Assembly: GCF_002278075.1 (NCBI RefSeq) | Contig: NZ_CP022989.1 | Location: 682,001 to 746,000 of the forward strand | Source of the DNA: Paraburkholderia aromaticivorans | GTDB lineage: Bacteria; Pseudomonadota; Gammaproteobacteria; Burkholderiales; Burkholderiaceae | Direction: 5' to 3' | DNA: 64,000 nt | Shown: piece by piece, positions 56,399 to 64,000 of the stretch | How the letters are laid out: each line of letters opens with the position of its first letter | Position numbering within the stretch: the stretch's first letter is position 1 | Program-made: the position numbers and the translations under genes | Notes under the pieces: generated by a model | The model's input: the letters and a program-made list of their open reading frames with translations, nothing else | What the model was told of the DNA's origin: nothing | Database searches by the model: none

Positions 56399-57784
56399 TT
56401 AACGTTGCTGGGTAGCGGGTAGCGGATCGGAATCGGTGTCGAGGCTCGGCGAGATCCGTTCGAGCGCGTGCTGATTGGTTTCCACACGCAGCAGCAAAAT
56501 GCCGAACACCAGCAGCGCGAGGACGCTGCTCACCATGGCCAGCACACCGGACACACCGAACGCGTTGTAGAGCACCACCGCGAGATACGGCGTGGTCATC
56601 GAGGCGGCCCGGCCGCAAACACCCGCCGTGCCGGTGCCCCGCAGGCGCAGCTCGGTCGGAAAGAGTTCGGGGATGTAGGCGAACAAGCCGAGCGTGGTGA
56701 CCGTATAGATGCAGGTGACCAGCACGAAGCCGACACTGCTGATTGCCCAGCCCGCATGCATGGTCGGATAGATGAAGCCGACCACGATCGTGGCGATCGC
56801 GAAGATCACGAGACCACGAGCACGGCCGACACGATCCGCGCAGAGAAAGCCGATCAATGCGCCGCCCGGCGCGCCGAACGCCATCAGCGTCGTGAAGCCG
56901 AGCGATTGCACGATGGTGAGGCCTTCCTTGACGAAGAAGGTAGGCAGCCACGCAACAAAGCCGTACACCGAAATATTCACGGCGACCGCCGTGAGAATGG
57001 CGACCAGCGTCCGGCCGAGCATGGCATGCGAAAACAGTGCGGAGAACGGCGCTTTCGGCACTTCCAGACTTTCGGTGCGCTCCACCGGCGGCAACGGACC
57101 TTTTTTCCGCTGCACCTCGTTCTCGATGGCCGAAACGGTCGCTTCGGCTTCGTCGCTGCGTCCCACTGATTCGAGCCAGCGCGGCGACTCCGGCATCCGG
57201 TGCCGCAGCACCCAGACGATAAGCGCACCGACGCCGGCAATCCCGAACATGTAGCGCCAGCCCAGAAGCGGAATCACGACGTAGCCCACCGCCGTCGACA
57301 CCAGCAAACCGGAATTGATGATGAGCGCGAGCAACGCAGTCCAGCGTCCGCGAGAGGCGGGCGGGATGAATTCGCACAAGGTGCCCGCGGCGACCACCAG
57401 CTCGGCGCCGAGACCGATGCCCATGATCAGCCGCAACACGATCAGCCACGTCATGTTCGGCACGAAGCACGCGGCGATCGACGCGATGCCGAAGATCAAC
57501 AGATTGGTCTGATACGACGAGCGGCGGCCGAAGCGGTCGCCGAGATAACCGGCAAAGCCTGCGCCGATCAGCATGCCGAAGAATGTCACCGAAATGAACA
57601 GCGCGTTCAGCTTCAGGTCCGAGAAGCCCGCTTTCACCATCGCGCCGAGCGCGCCGGCGGCGAGATAAATGTCGAAGGCGTCGAGAAAGGCGCCCGCGCT
57701 GATGAGGCCGAGAACCTTCCAGTGAAAGGACGCGATGGGCAGGCGATCGAGTCGCGCGCCCGAGTTGACGATACCGATAGCCAC
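56399..57784 (-). CDS. MFS transporter of the itaconate-type operon, probable acid importer
   Basis: A 461-residue, 12-helix MFS symporter of the aromatic-acid/metabolite:H+ type: helix 1 motif GLISAGAFLDAFDIYLAAGA with the acidic DAFD, motif A in FAGYLGDRFGRRSSYQ, and the loop 8-9 motif CADRVGRARGLVIF. It likely imports the acid degraded here, the place a TRAP transporter takes in the Pseudomonas cluster. The start is GTG at 57784 because AAGGAG lies 6 bp before it; an ATG at 57805 is in frame but lacks a ribosome site. Confidence 0.88.
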   Translation of the reverse strand: MAIGIVNSGARLDRLPIASFHWKVLGLISAGAFLDAFDIYLAAGALGAMVKAGFSDLKLNALFISVTFFGMLIGAGFAGYLGDRFGRRSSYQTNLLIFGIASIAACFVPNMTWLIVLRLIMGIGLGAELVVAAGTLCEFIPPASRGRWTALLALIINSGLLVSTAVGYVVIPLLGWRYMFGIAGVGALIVWVLRHRMPESPRWLESVGRSDEAEATVSAIENEVQRKKGPLPPVERTESLEVPKAPFSALFSHAMLGRTLVAILTAVAVNISVYGFVAWLPTFFVKEGLTIVQSLGFTTLMAFGAPGGALIGFLCADRVGRARGLVIFAIATIVVGFIYPTMHAGWAISSVGFVLVTCIYTVTTLGLFAYIPELFPTELRLRGTGTAGVCGRAASMTTPYLAVVLYNAFGVSGVLAMVSSVLALLVFGILLLRVETNQHALERISPSLDTDSDPLPATQQR

Positions 57785-57973
57785 CTTTGTCTCCTTGGTG
57801 TGCATGCGGCCGAGTTGACGCTCGCCGCATCGCGACGCCTGTTCGGGCGTCGCCGGAATCCGCGCGCGGGCTGCTCTTGCCGGCAGATGCGCGCTATGTG
57901 CTGCGTGTCGTTCCCAGACTGCCCGAGCGCCGAGCCCGATCATGCGGCCGGCGGCACGAGGGTGACGCGTCGC

Positions 57974-58474
57974 TCAATCGCCGACGCCGTGGCCGCGTGC
58001 CGGCACGAGAGCGCTGCGCACGAAATCCATGATCGGCGTGCCGTCCTGCTTGAACGCGCGGGTCTGCACGGTGACGATGCCCTGTCCCGGACGCGACTTC
58101 GATTCGCGCTTTTCGAGCACTTCGGATTCCGCATAAATCGTGTCGCCGCAAAACACCGGCCCGGTCAGACGGATTTCTTTCCAGCCGAGGTTGGCGATCG
58201 CCTTGCCGCTGACGTCGTTCACCGAGAGTCCCAGCACCACGGCAACCGTCAGCCCGCTATTGACGAGCAGGCGGCCGAATTCGCTTTTGGCCGCGTAGGC
58301 GGCATCGCAATGCATCGGATGGAAATTCATCGTCAGCAGCGAGAAGTGGATGTTGTCGGCTTCCGTAATAGTGCGCCCGGGGCGGTGTTCGTAGATGTCG
58401 CCGACCTGGAAATCTTCGAGGTAGCGGCCGTAGCTGGCGCGAATACGGTGTTTGACTGCGAGGTCTGACTCCAT
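57974..58474 (-). CDS. MaoC-family hydratase, probable itaconyl-CoA (or mesaconyl-type) hydratase
   Basis: A 166-residue hot-dog-fold hydratase. The ITEADNIHFSLLTMNFHPMH segment carries the catalytic Asp and His, and SEFGRLLVNSGLTVAVVLGL is the usual continuation, as in beta-methylmalyl-CoA/mesaconyl-CoA and itaconyl-CoA hydratases. AGGAGAC lies 7 bp before the ATG at 58474. It is the first gene of the operon (190 bp before the MFS gene), with a GntR-type palindrome 43-56 bp upstream. A general enoyl-CoA hydratase role is the alternative. Confidence 0.85.
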   Translation of the reverse strand: MESDLAVKHRIRASYGRYLEDFQVGDIYEHRPGRTITEADNIHFSLLTMNFHPMHCDAAYAAKSEFGRLLVNSGLTVAVVLGLSVNDVSGKAIANLGWKEIRLTGPVFCGDTIYAESEVLEKRESKSRPGQGIVTVQTRAFKQDGTPIMDFVRSALVPARGHGVGD

Positions 58475-58516
58475 GCCTGTCTCCTGTTTCGAATGACTTT
58501 TATCTGCGTTTGTTAC

Positions 58517-58530
58517 TTTGTCCGTACAAA
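58517..58530. promoter_or_regulatory. TTTGT-CCGT-ACAAA palindrome, candidate GntR operator of the itaconate-type operon
   Basis: Perfect 5-bp arms and a 4-bp spacer, containing GT-N4-AC as seen for HutC-type GntR proteins, 43 bp upstream of the first gene of an operon that encodes such a regulator. It overlaps a plausible -35 region on the minus strand (TTGTAC, followed by an AT-rich -10 near 58500). Confidence 0.6.
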
Positions 58531-58734
58531 CTATGAATCGAGTATTGTCGGCCGACGGGGGAATGTCAAGGCGACATTCGTCGAAGCGGCCGGTCATTGC
58601 GGTCAAACGTGCCGCCAAGGCACGCCAGGACTGGCGACCAGGTTTATCCCTGGCAACTGGTGCGGATGGGGACGTAGCAATGGCGGCGCCGATGCCAGAC
58701 GGGCATTAACCCTTGCCGGATTCCGATTCCCACG

Positions 58735-59157
58735 CCTGGGCTCGCCGGCTTCGCCGTCGCGATCGGTACTGAAGCCGCCACGCGCATTCTGGCCTCGGCC
58801 GATAGCGACGCGTTGCGCGCACGCTGGAACGTGGCATCGTCGGTGGGCTTGGCGGGTGCCGTGCTGGCGGTATCGCGCCTGCTGCAGCTCGACGCAGCAC
58901 ATACACCTCGTGCGCCCGGCCTCGCGGCAACCCGGGCGGCGGGACTCTCGCACAATGCCGACCACGCCATGGAAGCGATCGAGATCGGCAAGGCCGCGGC
59001 GGACGCGCTCGAAGCCGCGATGATCGCGAAGCACGGGTTCGCGAGCGCGGCCGCGTCGATCGACGGACGGCGTGGCTTTGCCGCGCTGATGGCGTATCAT
59101 TTTGACGCCGCCGCCATTACCGACGCGCTGGGCACACACTGGACTTCGCTCGATTGA
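58735..59157 (+). pseudogene. Decayed MmgE/PrpD-family fragment
   Basis: The frame PGLAGFAVAIGTEAATRILA, then ASSVGLAGAVLAVSRLLQLD and MIAKHGFASAAASIDGRRGF matches the middle third of MmgE/PrpD proteins (compare GLVGAFGCAVAAARLLQLDE in the intact gene at 54980). It has no start codon, lacks the N-terminal quarter and stops at DALGTHWTSLD, about 190 residues early. It is on the opposite strand from, and adjacent to, the operon promoter. It looks like the remains of an older gene copy or of a different family member. Confidence 0.7.
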
Positions 59158-59271
59158 GCGGCCCGCTTCGCCCGCGGTGCCGGACCCGGCGGGTGAAACA
59201 GTCAGCCACCGTTTTTGCTCGACGCGCTCGACCTGCGCGACGCCTGACAGGTCACAACACGGAAATCCGCT

Positions 59272-59811
59272 ATGACCAGCAAGCGAATGATCAAAGCCTC
59301 GTTGCTCGCGCTGTGCTCGCTATGCGCGGCGATCAGCGGCACCAACGCGCAGACGCCCGCGTCTCAACCTTCGGCCGGCGGCCTGCCGGCGCGCTCGCCG
59401 TTCGACATTCCATACGGCATGCCGATCAGCCTGCAAAACGCGAGACAGGCGCTCGAAGCCGCGGAAGCCGAAGCCGCCCGGCACGGTTGGCCCGAAGCCA
59501 TCGCGGTGACCGATCCCAGTGGAGAACTCGTCGCGTTCGCGAAGATGGACGACACGCAGAACGCGGCGCCGAACATCGCGCTGCGCAAGGCCGCAACCGC
59601 CGCACGCTTTCGCCGCGATACGCGCACGTTCTACAACGCCTTCGAATCCGGCCACACCTATGCGGCGACGCTCGATCCTTCGATGGCCGCCTCACCCGGC
59701 GGCTATCCGCTCGTGATTGGCGGCAAGATCGTCGGCGCGATCGGATGCAGCGGCGGCAGCGGCGACCAGGATGCGGATATCTGCAAGGCGGGCGCGGACG
59801 CGCTGAAGTAG
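59272..59811 (+). CDS. Exported GlcG/HbpS-family protein
   Basis: A 179-residue protein with a signal peptide (ASLLALCSLCAAISGTNA, then Q) and a GlcG/HbpS domain: ALEAAEAEAARHGWPEAIAV, ALRKAATAARFRRDTRTFYN and IVGAIGCSGGSGDQDADICK. Family members include the haem-binding HbpS and the GlcG protein of glycolate operons; the role here is unknown. It stands alone 114 bp after the MmgE/PrpD fragment. Confidence 0.85.
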   Translation: MTSKRMIKASLLALCSLCAAISGTNAQTPASQPSAGGLPARSPFDIPYGMPISLQNARQALEAAEAEAARHGWPEAIAVTDPSGELVAFAKMDDTQNAAPNIALRKAATAARFRRDTRTFYNAFESGHTYAATLDPSMAASPGGYPLVIGGKIVGAIGCSGGSGDQDADICKAGADALK

Positions 59812-60258
59812 ACGCGCGGATTGCCGGGCGCGGCGGATCGTTTATCCGCGCGACGCGGCCGAGCCGTGGATGCGATCAGTCCTGCAAGCCGCGTACGTTG
59901 CGATCGGAACAACGGCTCGATGCATGACCGGAACGTCGTCATGCAGCCGAAGATTATCCGCAGTGGCAAGCCGTGCGCCGCACTCGAGCTTGAGCGTCGA
60001 CGCGAGCGCCGGGCTCGCCCACTCTTTGCCGAAGCGCAGCAGGCGCGCGGTCACCGTCATTAATTCGCCGGTATCCTGGCGAGCCGGAAGCGGAGACGGA
60101 AAAACGGGTGGTTTTGCGGCGCCGATGGACGCTTATTGCGGGCACGCCGGTTGGGACGGGGCGTTCGATGGCTGGATTGGGTGGTCGAGCTGGTCGAGCG
60201 CGCTTGCCGCGAGCCCGATGAGCCCCACGAGCCGCACAAGCCTTTGGCGAATAGAAAA
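59812..60258. other. Gap between the GlcG/HbpS gene and the ssb terminator
   Basis: About 450 bp. A minus-strand frame of 72 codons (59842-60060, starting MTVTARLLRFGKEWASPALA) shows good codon use only in its first half and has no clear ribosome site or domain. It may be a gene remnant; I do not call it as a gene. Confidence 0.4.
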
Positions 60259-60280
60259 AACCCCGCGCGCAGGCGGGGTT
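60259..60280 (-). terminator. Intrinsic terminator after ssb
   Basis: AACCCCGC and GCGGGGTT pair in an 8-bp stem with a 6-base loop; six A on the plus side (60255-60260) give the T-tail in the minus-strand transcript. Confidence 0.85.
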
Positions 60281-60309
60281 CTATCAGCAAGAAACTGCTC
60301 CGGTCAGAT

Positions 60310-60846
60310 TTAGAACGGAATATCGTCGTCCATCTCATCAAACCCGCCGCCAGCCGGCGCGCTCGGACGGCTTGCGCCGCCGCCGGCACCGCCACCGCTG
60401 CCGCCACGCGACCCACCGCCCGACGCCGCGCGACCACCACCGCCGCCGCTACGCTCCGACGGCTCACCGCGGCTGTAACCGCCTTCGTCGCCACCGCCGC
60501 CCATCGAGCCGCCGCGGCCACCGAGCATTTGCATCTGTTCGGCGACGATTTCGGTGGAATAACGGTCGGTGCCGTCTTGCGCCTGCCACTTACGGGTACG
60601 GATGCGCCCTTCCAGGTACACCGACGAGCCCTTCTTCAGATATTCGGACACGATTTCCGCGAGGCGGCCGAAGAACGACACACGATGCCATTCAGTCGCT
60701 TCCTTCATTTCGCCGGACGCCTTGTCCTTGTACCGATCCGTCGTTGCAAGGCGGATATTCGCCACTGCGTCGCCGCTCGGAAGATAACGGACTTCCGGAT
60801 CGGCTCCGAGATTGCCGACGAGAATGACCTTGTTCACGGATGCCAT
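60310..60846 (-). CDS. ssb: Single-stranded DNA-binding protein
   Basis: A 178-residue SSB that coats single-stranded DNA in replication, repair and recombination. The OB fold fills residues 1-112 ([40 protein letters not shown]); a Gly/Ser/Arg-rich linker follows, and the tail ends in the acidic protein-interaction tip [14 protein letters not shown] precedes the ATG. It lies downstream of an MFS gene and near a divergent uvrA, the usual order in this family. Confidence 0.97.
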   Translation of the reverse strand: MASVNKVILVGNLGADPEVRYLPSGDAVANIRLATTDRYKDKASGEMKEATEWHRVSFFGRLAEIVSEYLKKGSSVYLEGRIRTRKWQAQDGTDRYSTEIVAEQMQMLGGRGGSMGGGGDEGGYSRGEPSERSGGGGGRAASGGGSRGGSGGGAGGGASRPSAPAGGGFDEMDDDIPF

Positions 60847-60981
60847 GAGTTTCTCCTGTTGATTCCGTTACGGGCGGCGCGGCAATACACGGTTCGCGTT
60901 TCAGGGCCGGCAGGCCCGAGACCGGAACTGCGCCTCTGCCCGCCGCCGGGTGAGTTCTGGGTGAGTTCGGGATGCGCCGTA

Positions 60982-62169
60982 TTACGCTTTGCGCGGCGGC
61001 TGTTTCATCTTTGCGGCGATTATAAGCCAGCAAAAGACGAGCCCCGAACAACTGAAGAATACGGCGCTCTGGCCATCCGCCTTCAGCAACCAGCCGCCGA
61101 CCACGCCGCCCAGCGCAAGACCGATCGACTGGGTGGTGTTGTACACGCCCGCAGCCGCGCCCTTGCGGCTTCCGGGCGCCAGTTTCGACACCAGTGAAGG
61201 CTGCGAGGCCTCAAGAATATTGAAGCCGAGAAAGTACACAAAAAGGATCGCCGCCACGCTCAGAATCGTATGCGGAGCAACGCCCAATAACAACTGTCCG
61301 ATCAGGATAAGACCGATCGCCGACAGCAGCACGATCTTCATTTTGCCGCGCTTTTCGGCGGCGATGATCGCCGGCACCATCATCACGAACGACAGGCCCA
61401 TGACCGGCAAATACACTTTCCAGTGGGAGGCGACCGGCAGGCCGCCGGCTTCGAGAATGCGCGGCACGACGAGGAACAGTGCGGTTTGCGTCGCGTGCAG
61501 CACGAGCACGCCGAAATTCAGACGCAGCAACTCGACGTTGTGCAGCACTTCGGCGAATGGCGCACGGATGTGCACCGGCTTCGGCGCATCGGGCACGATC
61601 CACAACACCACGCCGATCGCCAGAATCGAGAAGATGCCGACCAGCGTGAAGAGGCCGCTCATGCCGACCCAATGGAACACGATCGGCGCACCGACAATCG
61701 CCACCGCGAACGACACGCCGATACTGCCGCCCACCATGGCCATGGCCTTGGTGCGATTTTCCTCGGCGGTCAGATCGGCAATAAACGCGATCACCGCGGA
61801 GGACACCGCGCCCATGCCCTGAATCACCCGGCCCACGATGATCCACGTCATGTCGTGCGCGCCAGCCGCCACGAAGCTGCCGAGCGCGAAGATCAGAAGG
61901 CCGGTCGCAATGACCGGCTTGCGGCCGATCTTGTCGGAAACCCAGCCGTAGAAGATGTACAGCATGGACTGCGTCACTCCGTAGGCGCCTAGCGCGATAC
62001 CCACCAGCAGCACGTTGTCGCCGCCGGGGATGGTCTTCGCGTAGATCGAGAACACCGGCATGATCATGAAGAGACCCAGCATGCGCAGCGCGAAGATCGC
62101 GGCAAGCGACACGGTCGCGCGCAGTTCAGGCGCGCTCATGCGTGAGGAGGTGGCGGACGGATTGGACAT
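60982..62169 (-). CDS. MFS transporter upstream of ssb
   Basis: A 395-residue, 12-helix MFS protein. The loop 2-3 motif A is FYGWVSDKIGRKPVIATG, with MGAVSSAVIAFIADLTAEEN after helix 4 (drug-antiporter-like). It precedes ssb by about 135 bp on the same strand and is divergent from uvrA, a gene order widely conserved in Burkholderiaceae. The substrate is unknown; it may be an exporter. Confidence 0.88.
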   Translation of the reverse strand: MSNPSATSSRMSAPELRATVSLAAIFALRMLGLFMIMPVFSIYAKTIPGGDNVLLVGIALGAYGVTQSMLYIFYGWVSDKIGRKPVIATGLLIFALGSFVAAGAHDMTWIIVGRVIQGMGAVSSAVIAFIADLTAEENRTKAMAMVGGSIGVSFAVAIVGAPIVFHWVGMSGLFTLVGIFSILAIGVVLWIVPDAPKPVHIRAPFAEVLHNVELLRLNFGVLVLHATQTALFLVVPRILEAGGLPVASHWKVYLPVMGLSFVMMVPAIIAAEKRGKMKIVLLSAIGLILIGQLLLGVAPHTILSVAAILFVYFLGFNILEASQPSLVSKLAPGSRKGAAAGVYNTTQSIGLALGGVVGGWLLKADGQSAVFFSCSGLVFCWLIIAAKMKQPPRKA

Positions 62170-62503
62170 CGGGAGCGTTCTTTGAATGAGCTGGGCGGCA
62201 CACCGCGGGCGGACACAGCGGCAAGGCGGCCACGACCGCGCGGCTTGCCGCAGGACGGCGGGCCAGCATGCGGCACGAGGTTCGCGCCGGCGGCCGTTGC
62301 ACCTTCCGCAGGCGCCTCGCGGTGCCTTGTACTCGCGGAAAACGGCCCCAGTTAGACCTCTTGTCCGCGGCGCTGAACCGCTGCCTTACAGCTCGCTTCG
62401 ACACCTCTTCAGGCTGTCAGGAAGCCGTAACGGCGGTCTTGAAAAGTCGTTATAGTAGCAGGTTTAGCCTCTTCCTCTTTCCGCCAGTTCATGGAATAAA
62501 TCC
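62170..62503. other. Divergent gap between the MFS gene and uvrA
   Basis: About 330 bp without a gene. It should carry the uvrA promoter; a TATAGT lies at about 62451 in the plus direction with a poor -35. No LexA box of the CTGT-N8-ACAG type was found. Confidence 0.5.
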
Positions 62504-64000
62504 GTGGAACAAATCCGTATTCGTGGGGCTCGCACCCACAACCTGAAGAACGTCAACCTCGACCTACCCCGTCACAAGCTCGTCGTCATCACGGGCCTTT
62601 CAGGCTCGGGAAAATCGTCGCTGGCGTTCGACACGCTCTATGCGGAAGGACAACGGCGCTACGTCGAAAGTCTCTCCGCCTACGCACGCCAGTTCCTGCA
62701 ATTGATGGAGAAACCCGACGTCGATCTGATCGAAGGCCTGTCGCCGGCGATCTCGATCGAACAGAAGGCGACCTCGCACAATCCGCGCTCCACGGTCGGC
62801 ACCGTCACGGAGATTCACGACTATCTGCGTCTGCTGTTCGCACGGGTCGGCACGCCTTACTGTCCGGACCACGAAATTCCGCTGGAAGCGCAAAGCGTCT
62901 CGCAGATGGTCGATGCGGCACTCGCGCTGCCGGAAGAAACCAGGCTGATGATCCTCGCGCCCGTGGTGGCGAACCGCAAAGGCGAGCACGTCGAACTGTT
63001 CGAGGAAATGCAGGCGCAAGGCTTCATCCGTTTCCGCGTGCGCTCGGGCGGCGGCACCGCCAATGAAGGCGTCGCGAAGATCTACGAAGTCGACTCGCTG
63101 CCAAAGCTGAAGAAGAACGACAAGCACACCATCGACGTGGTCGTGGACCGCCTGAAGGTGCGCCCCGACATGAAGCAGCGGCTCGCCGAATCGTTCGAAA
63201 CGGCACTGCGTCTCGCCGACGGCCGCGCGATCGCGCTCGAAATGGATACGGACAAGGAGCATCTGTTCAGCTCGAAGTTCGCCTGCCCGATCTGCTCGTA
63301 CTCGCTGCAGGAGCTGGAGCCGCGCCTCTTCTCGTTCAACAATCCAATGGGCGCGTGCCCGGAATGCGACGGCCTCGGCCAGATCACCTTCTTCGATCCG
63401 AAACGGGTGGTCGCGCATCCGTCGCTGTCGCTCGCGGCCGGCGCGGTGAAGGGCTGGGACCGGCGCAACCAGTTTTACTTCCAGATGCTGCAGAGCCTCG
63501 CGGCGTTCTACGAATTCGACATCGACACCGCCGTCGAAGACCTGCCGGAGAAGGTCCGCAAGATCCTGCTGTTCGGTTCGGGCAAGCAGGAGATCCCGTT
63601 CTCGTATATCAACGAACGTGGCCGCACCTCGGTGCGCGAGCATGTGTTCGAAGGGATCATCCCGAATCTGGAGCGGCGTTACCGCGAGACCGATTCGGTC
63701 GCGGTGCGCGAAGAGCTCGCCAAGTATCAGAACAACCAGCCCTGCCCGGCCTGCGCCGGCACGCGGCTGCGCCGCGAAGCGCGCTTCGTGCGGATCGGCG
63801 CGGACGGCGATGCGCGCGGCATCTTCGAAATCAGCGGCTGGCCGCTGCGCGACGCGCTCGGTTATTTCCAGACGCTGCGGCTGGAAGGCTCGAAGCGCGA
63901 GATCGCCGACAAGGTGGTCAAGGAAATCGTCGCGCGGCTCATGTTCCTGAATAACGTCGGGCTGGACTATCTGTCGCTCGAGCGCAGCGCGGAAACGCTG
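62504..64000 (+). CDS. uvrA: UvrA, excinuclease ABC subunit A, 3' part outside the window
   Basis: The damage-sensing ATPase of nucleotide excision repair. It starts with GTG at 62504 ([20 protein letters not shown]) and stays open to the end of the window (499 codons). The first Walker A ([20 protein letters not shown]), the first zinc module ([20 protein letters not shown] with CPECDGLG), and a later CxxC (CPACAGTRL) are all seen. It is cut before the second ATPase domain. Divergent from the MFS/ssb transcript. Confidence 0.97.
   Translation, partial: MEQIRIRGARTHNLKNVNLDLPRHKLVVITGLSGSGKSSLAFDTLYAEGQRRYVESLSAYARQFLQLMEKPDVDLIEGLSPAISIEQKATSHNPRSTVGTVTEIHDYLRLLFARVGTPYCPDHEIPLEAQSVSQMVDAALALPEETRLMILAPVVANRKGEHVELFEEMQAQGFIRFRVRSGGGTANEGVAKIYEVDSLPKLKKNDKHTIDVVVDRLKVRPDMKQRLAESFETALRLADGRAIALEMDTDKEHLFSSKFACPICSYSLQELEPRLFSFNNPMGACPECDGLGQITFFDPKRVVAHPSLSLAAGAVKGWDRRNQFYFQMLQSLAAFYEFDIDTAVEDLPEKVRKILLFGSGKQEIPFSYINERGRTSVREHVFEGIIPNLERRYRETDSVAVREELAKYQNNQPCPACAGTRLRREARFVRIGADGDARGIFEISGWPLRDALGYFQTLRLEGSKREIADKVVKEIVARLMFLNNVGLDYLSLERSAETL

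Noticed and set aside
59842..60060. 72-codon minus-strand frame after the GlcG/HbpS gene
   Set aside because: Codon use is gene-like only in the first half and the start lacks a ribosome site; noted as a possible remnant rather than a gene.
62170..62503. LexA (SOS) box upstream of uvrA
   Set aside because: CTGT and ACAG words occur but never in the CTGT-N8-ACAG arrangement.

Overview
The window is high-GC DNA from a member of the Burkholderiaceae, most likely a Paraburkholderia. This is inferred from gene order and protein style (aspS next to nudB and a ClsB-type phospholipase; ubiE, a Tim44-like gene, ubiJ and ubiB in a row; ilvA, 5'-nucleotidase and queF; ssb, an MFS gene and a divergent uvrA), not from a database search. 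No tRNA, rRNA or CRISPR array was seen.

Layout. 1-16.5 kb is mostly housekeeping on the minus strand: a cut-off TPR glycosyltransferase, clsB, nudB, aspS, a DUF502 membrane protein and an FmdB zinc ribbon; a TPMT-like methyltransferase; ubiB, ubiJ, a Tim44-like protein and ubiE (ubiquinone synthesis); DUF971; a HIT protein; and a 1364-residue flavin/iron-sulfur oxidoreductase. 17.1-20.3 kb carries ilvA, a 5'-nucleotidase and queF on the plus strand. 20.4-24.7 kb is a D-amino-acid catabolic module: RidA, N-acyl-D-amino-acid deacylase, an RpiR regulator and a divergent PLP amino acid deaminase. 24.8-29.4 kb has a MarR/DHA2 efflux pair, EcsC, an esterase-like hydrolase and a CHRD protein. A candidate structured small RNA lies at 29.8 kb.

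30-37.7 kb is a signalling block: a BvgS-like hybrid kinase, an aquaporin with an altered pore filter, and three tandem BvgA/RcsB-type response regulators, one of them frameshifted. Upstream of it is a complete insertion sequence (37997-39912) whose inverted repeats and 7-bp target duplication can be read directly. 40-42.3 kb is a divergent MFS/LysR pair. 42.8-48.1 kb is a six-gene ba3-type oxidase operon that includes a 58-residue membrane protein and three c-type cytochromes with seven haem sites. A chemoreceptor and a DUF4239 protein follow.

51-58.5 kb is a catabolic operon (MaoC hydratase, MFS importer, MmgE/PrpD, acyl-CoA dehydrogenase, family III CoA-transferase, GntR/UTRA regulator, CitE-like lyase). 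Its gene set fits the itaconate to acetyl-CoA plus pyruvate route, and a TTTGT-N4-ACAAA palindrome lies just upstream. A decayed MmgE/PrpD fragment and a GlcG/HbpS-like protein follow, then ssb, an MFS transporter and the 5' part of uvrA, which runs off the window.
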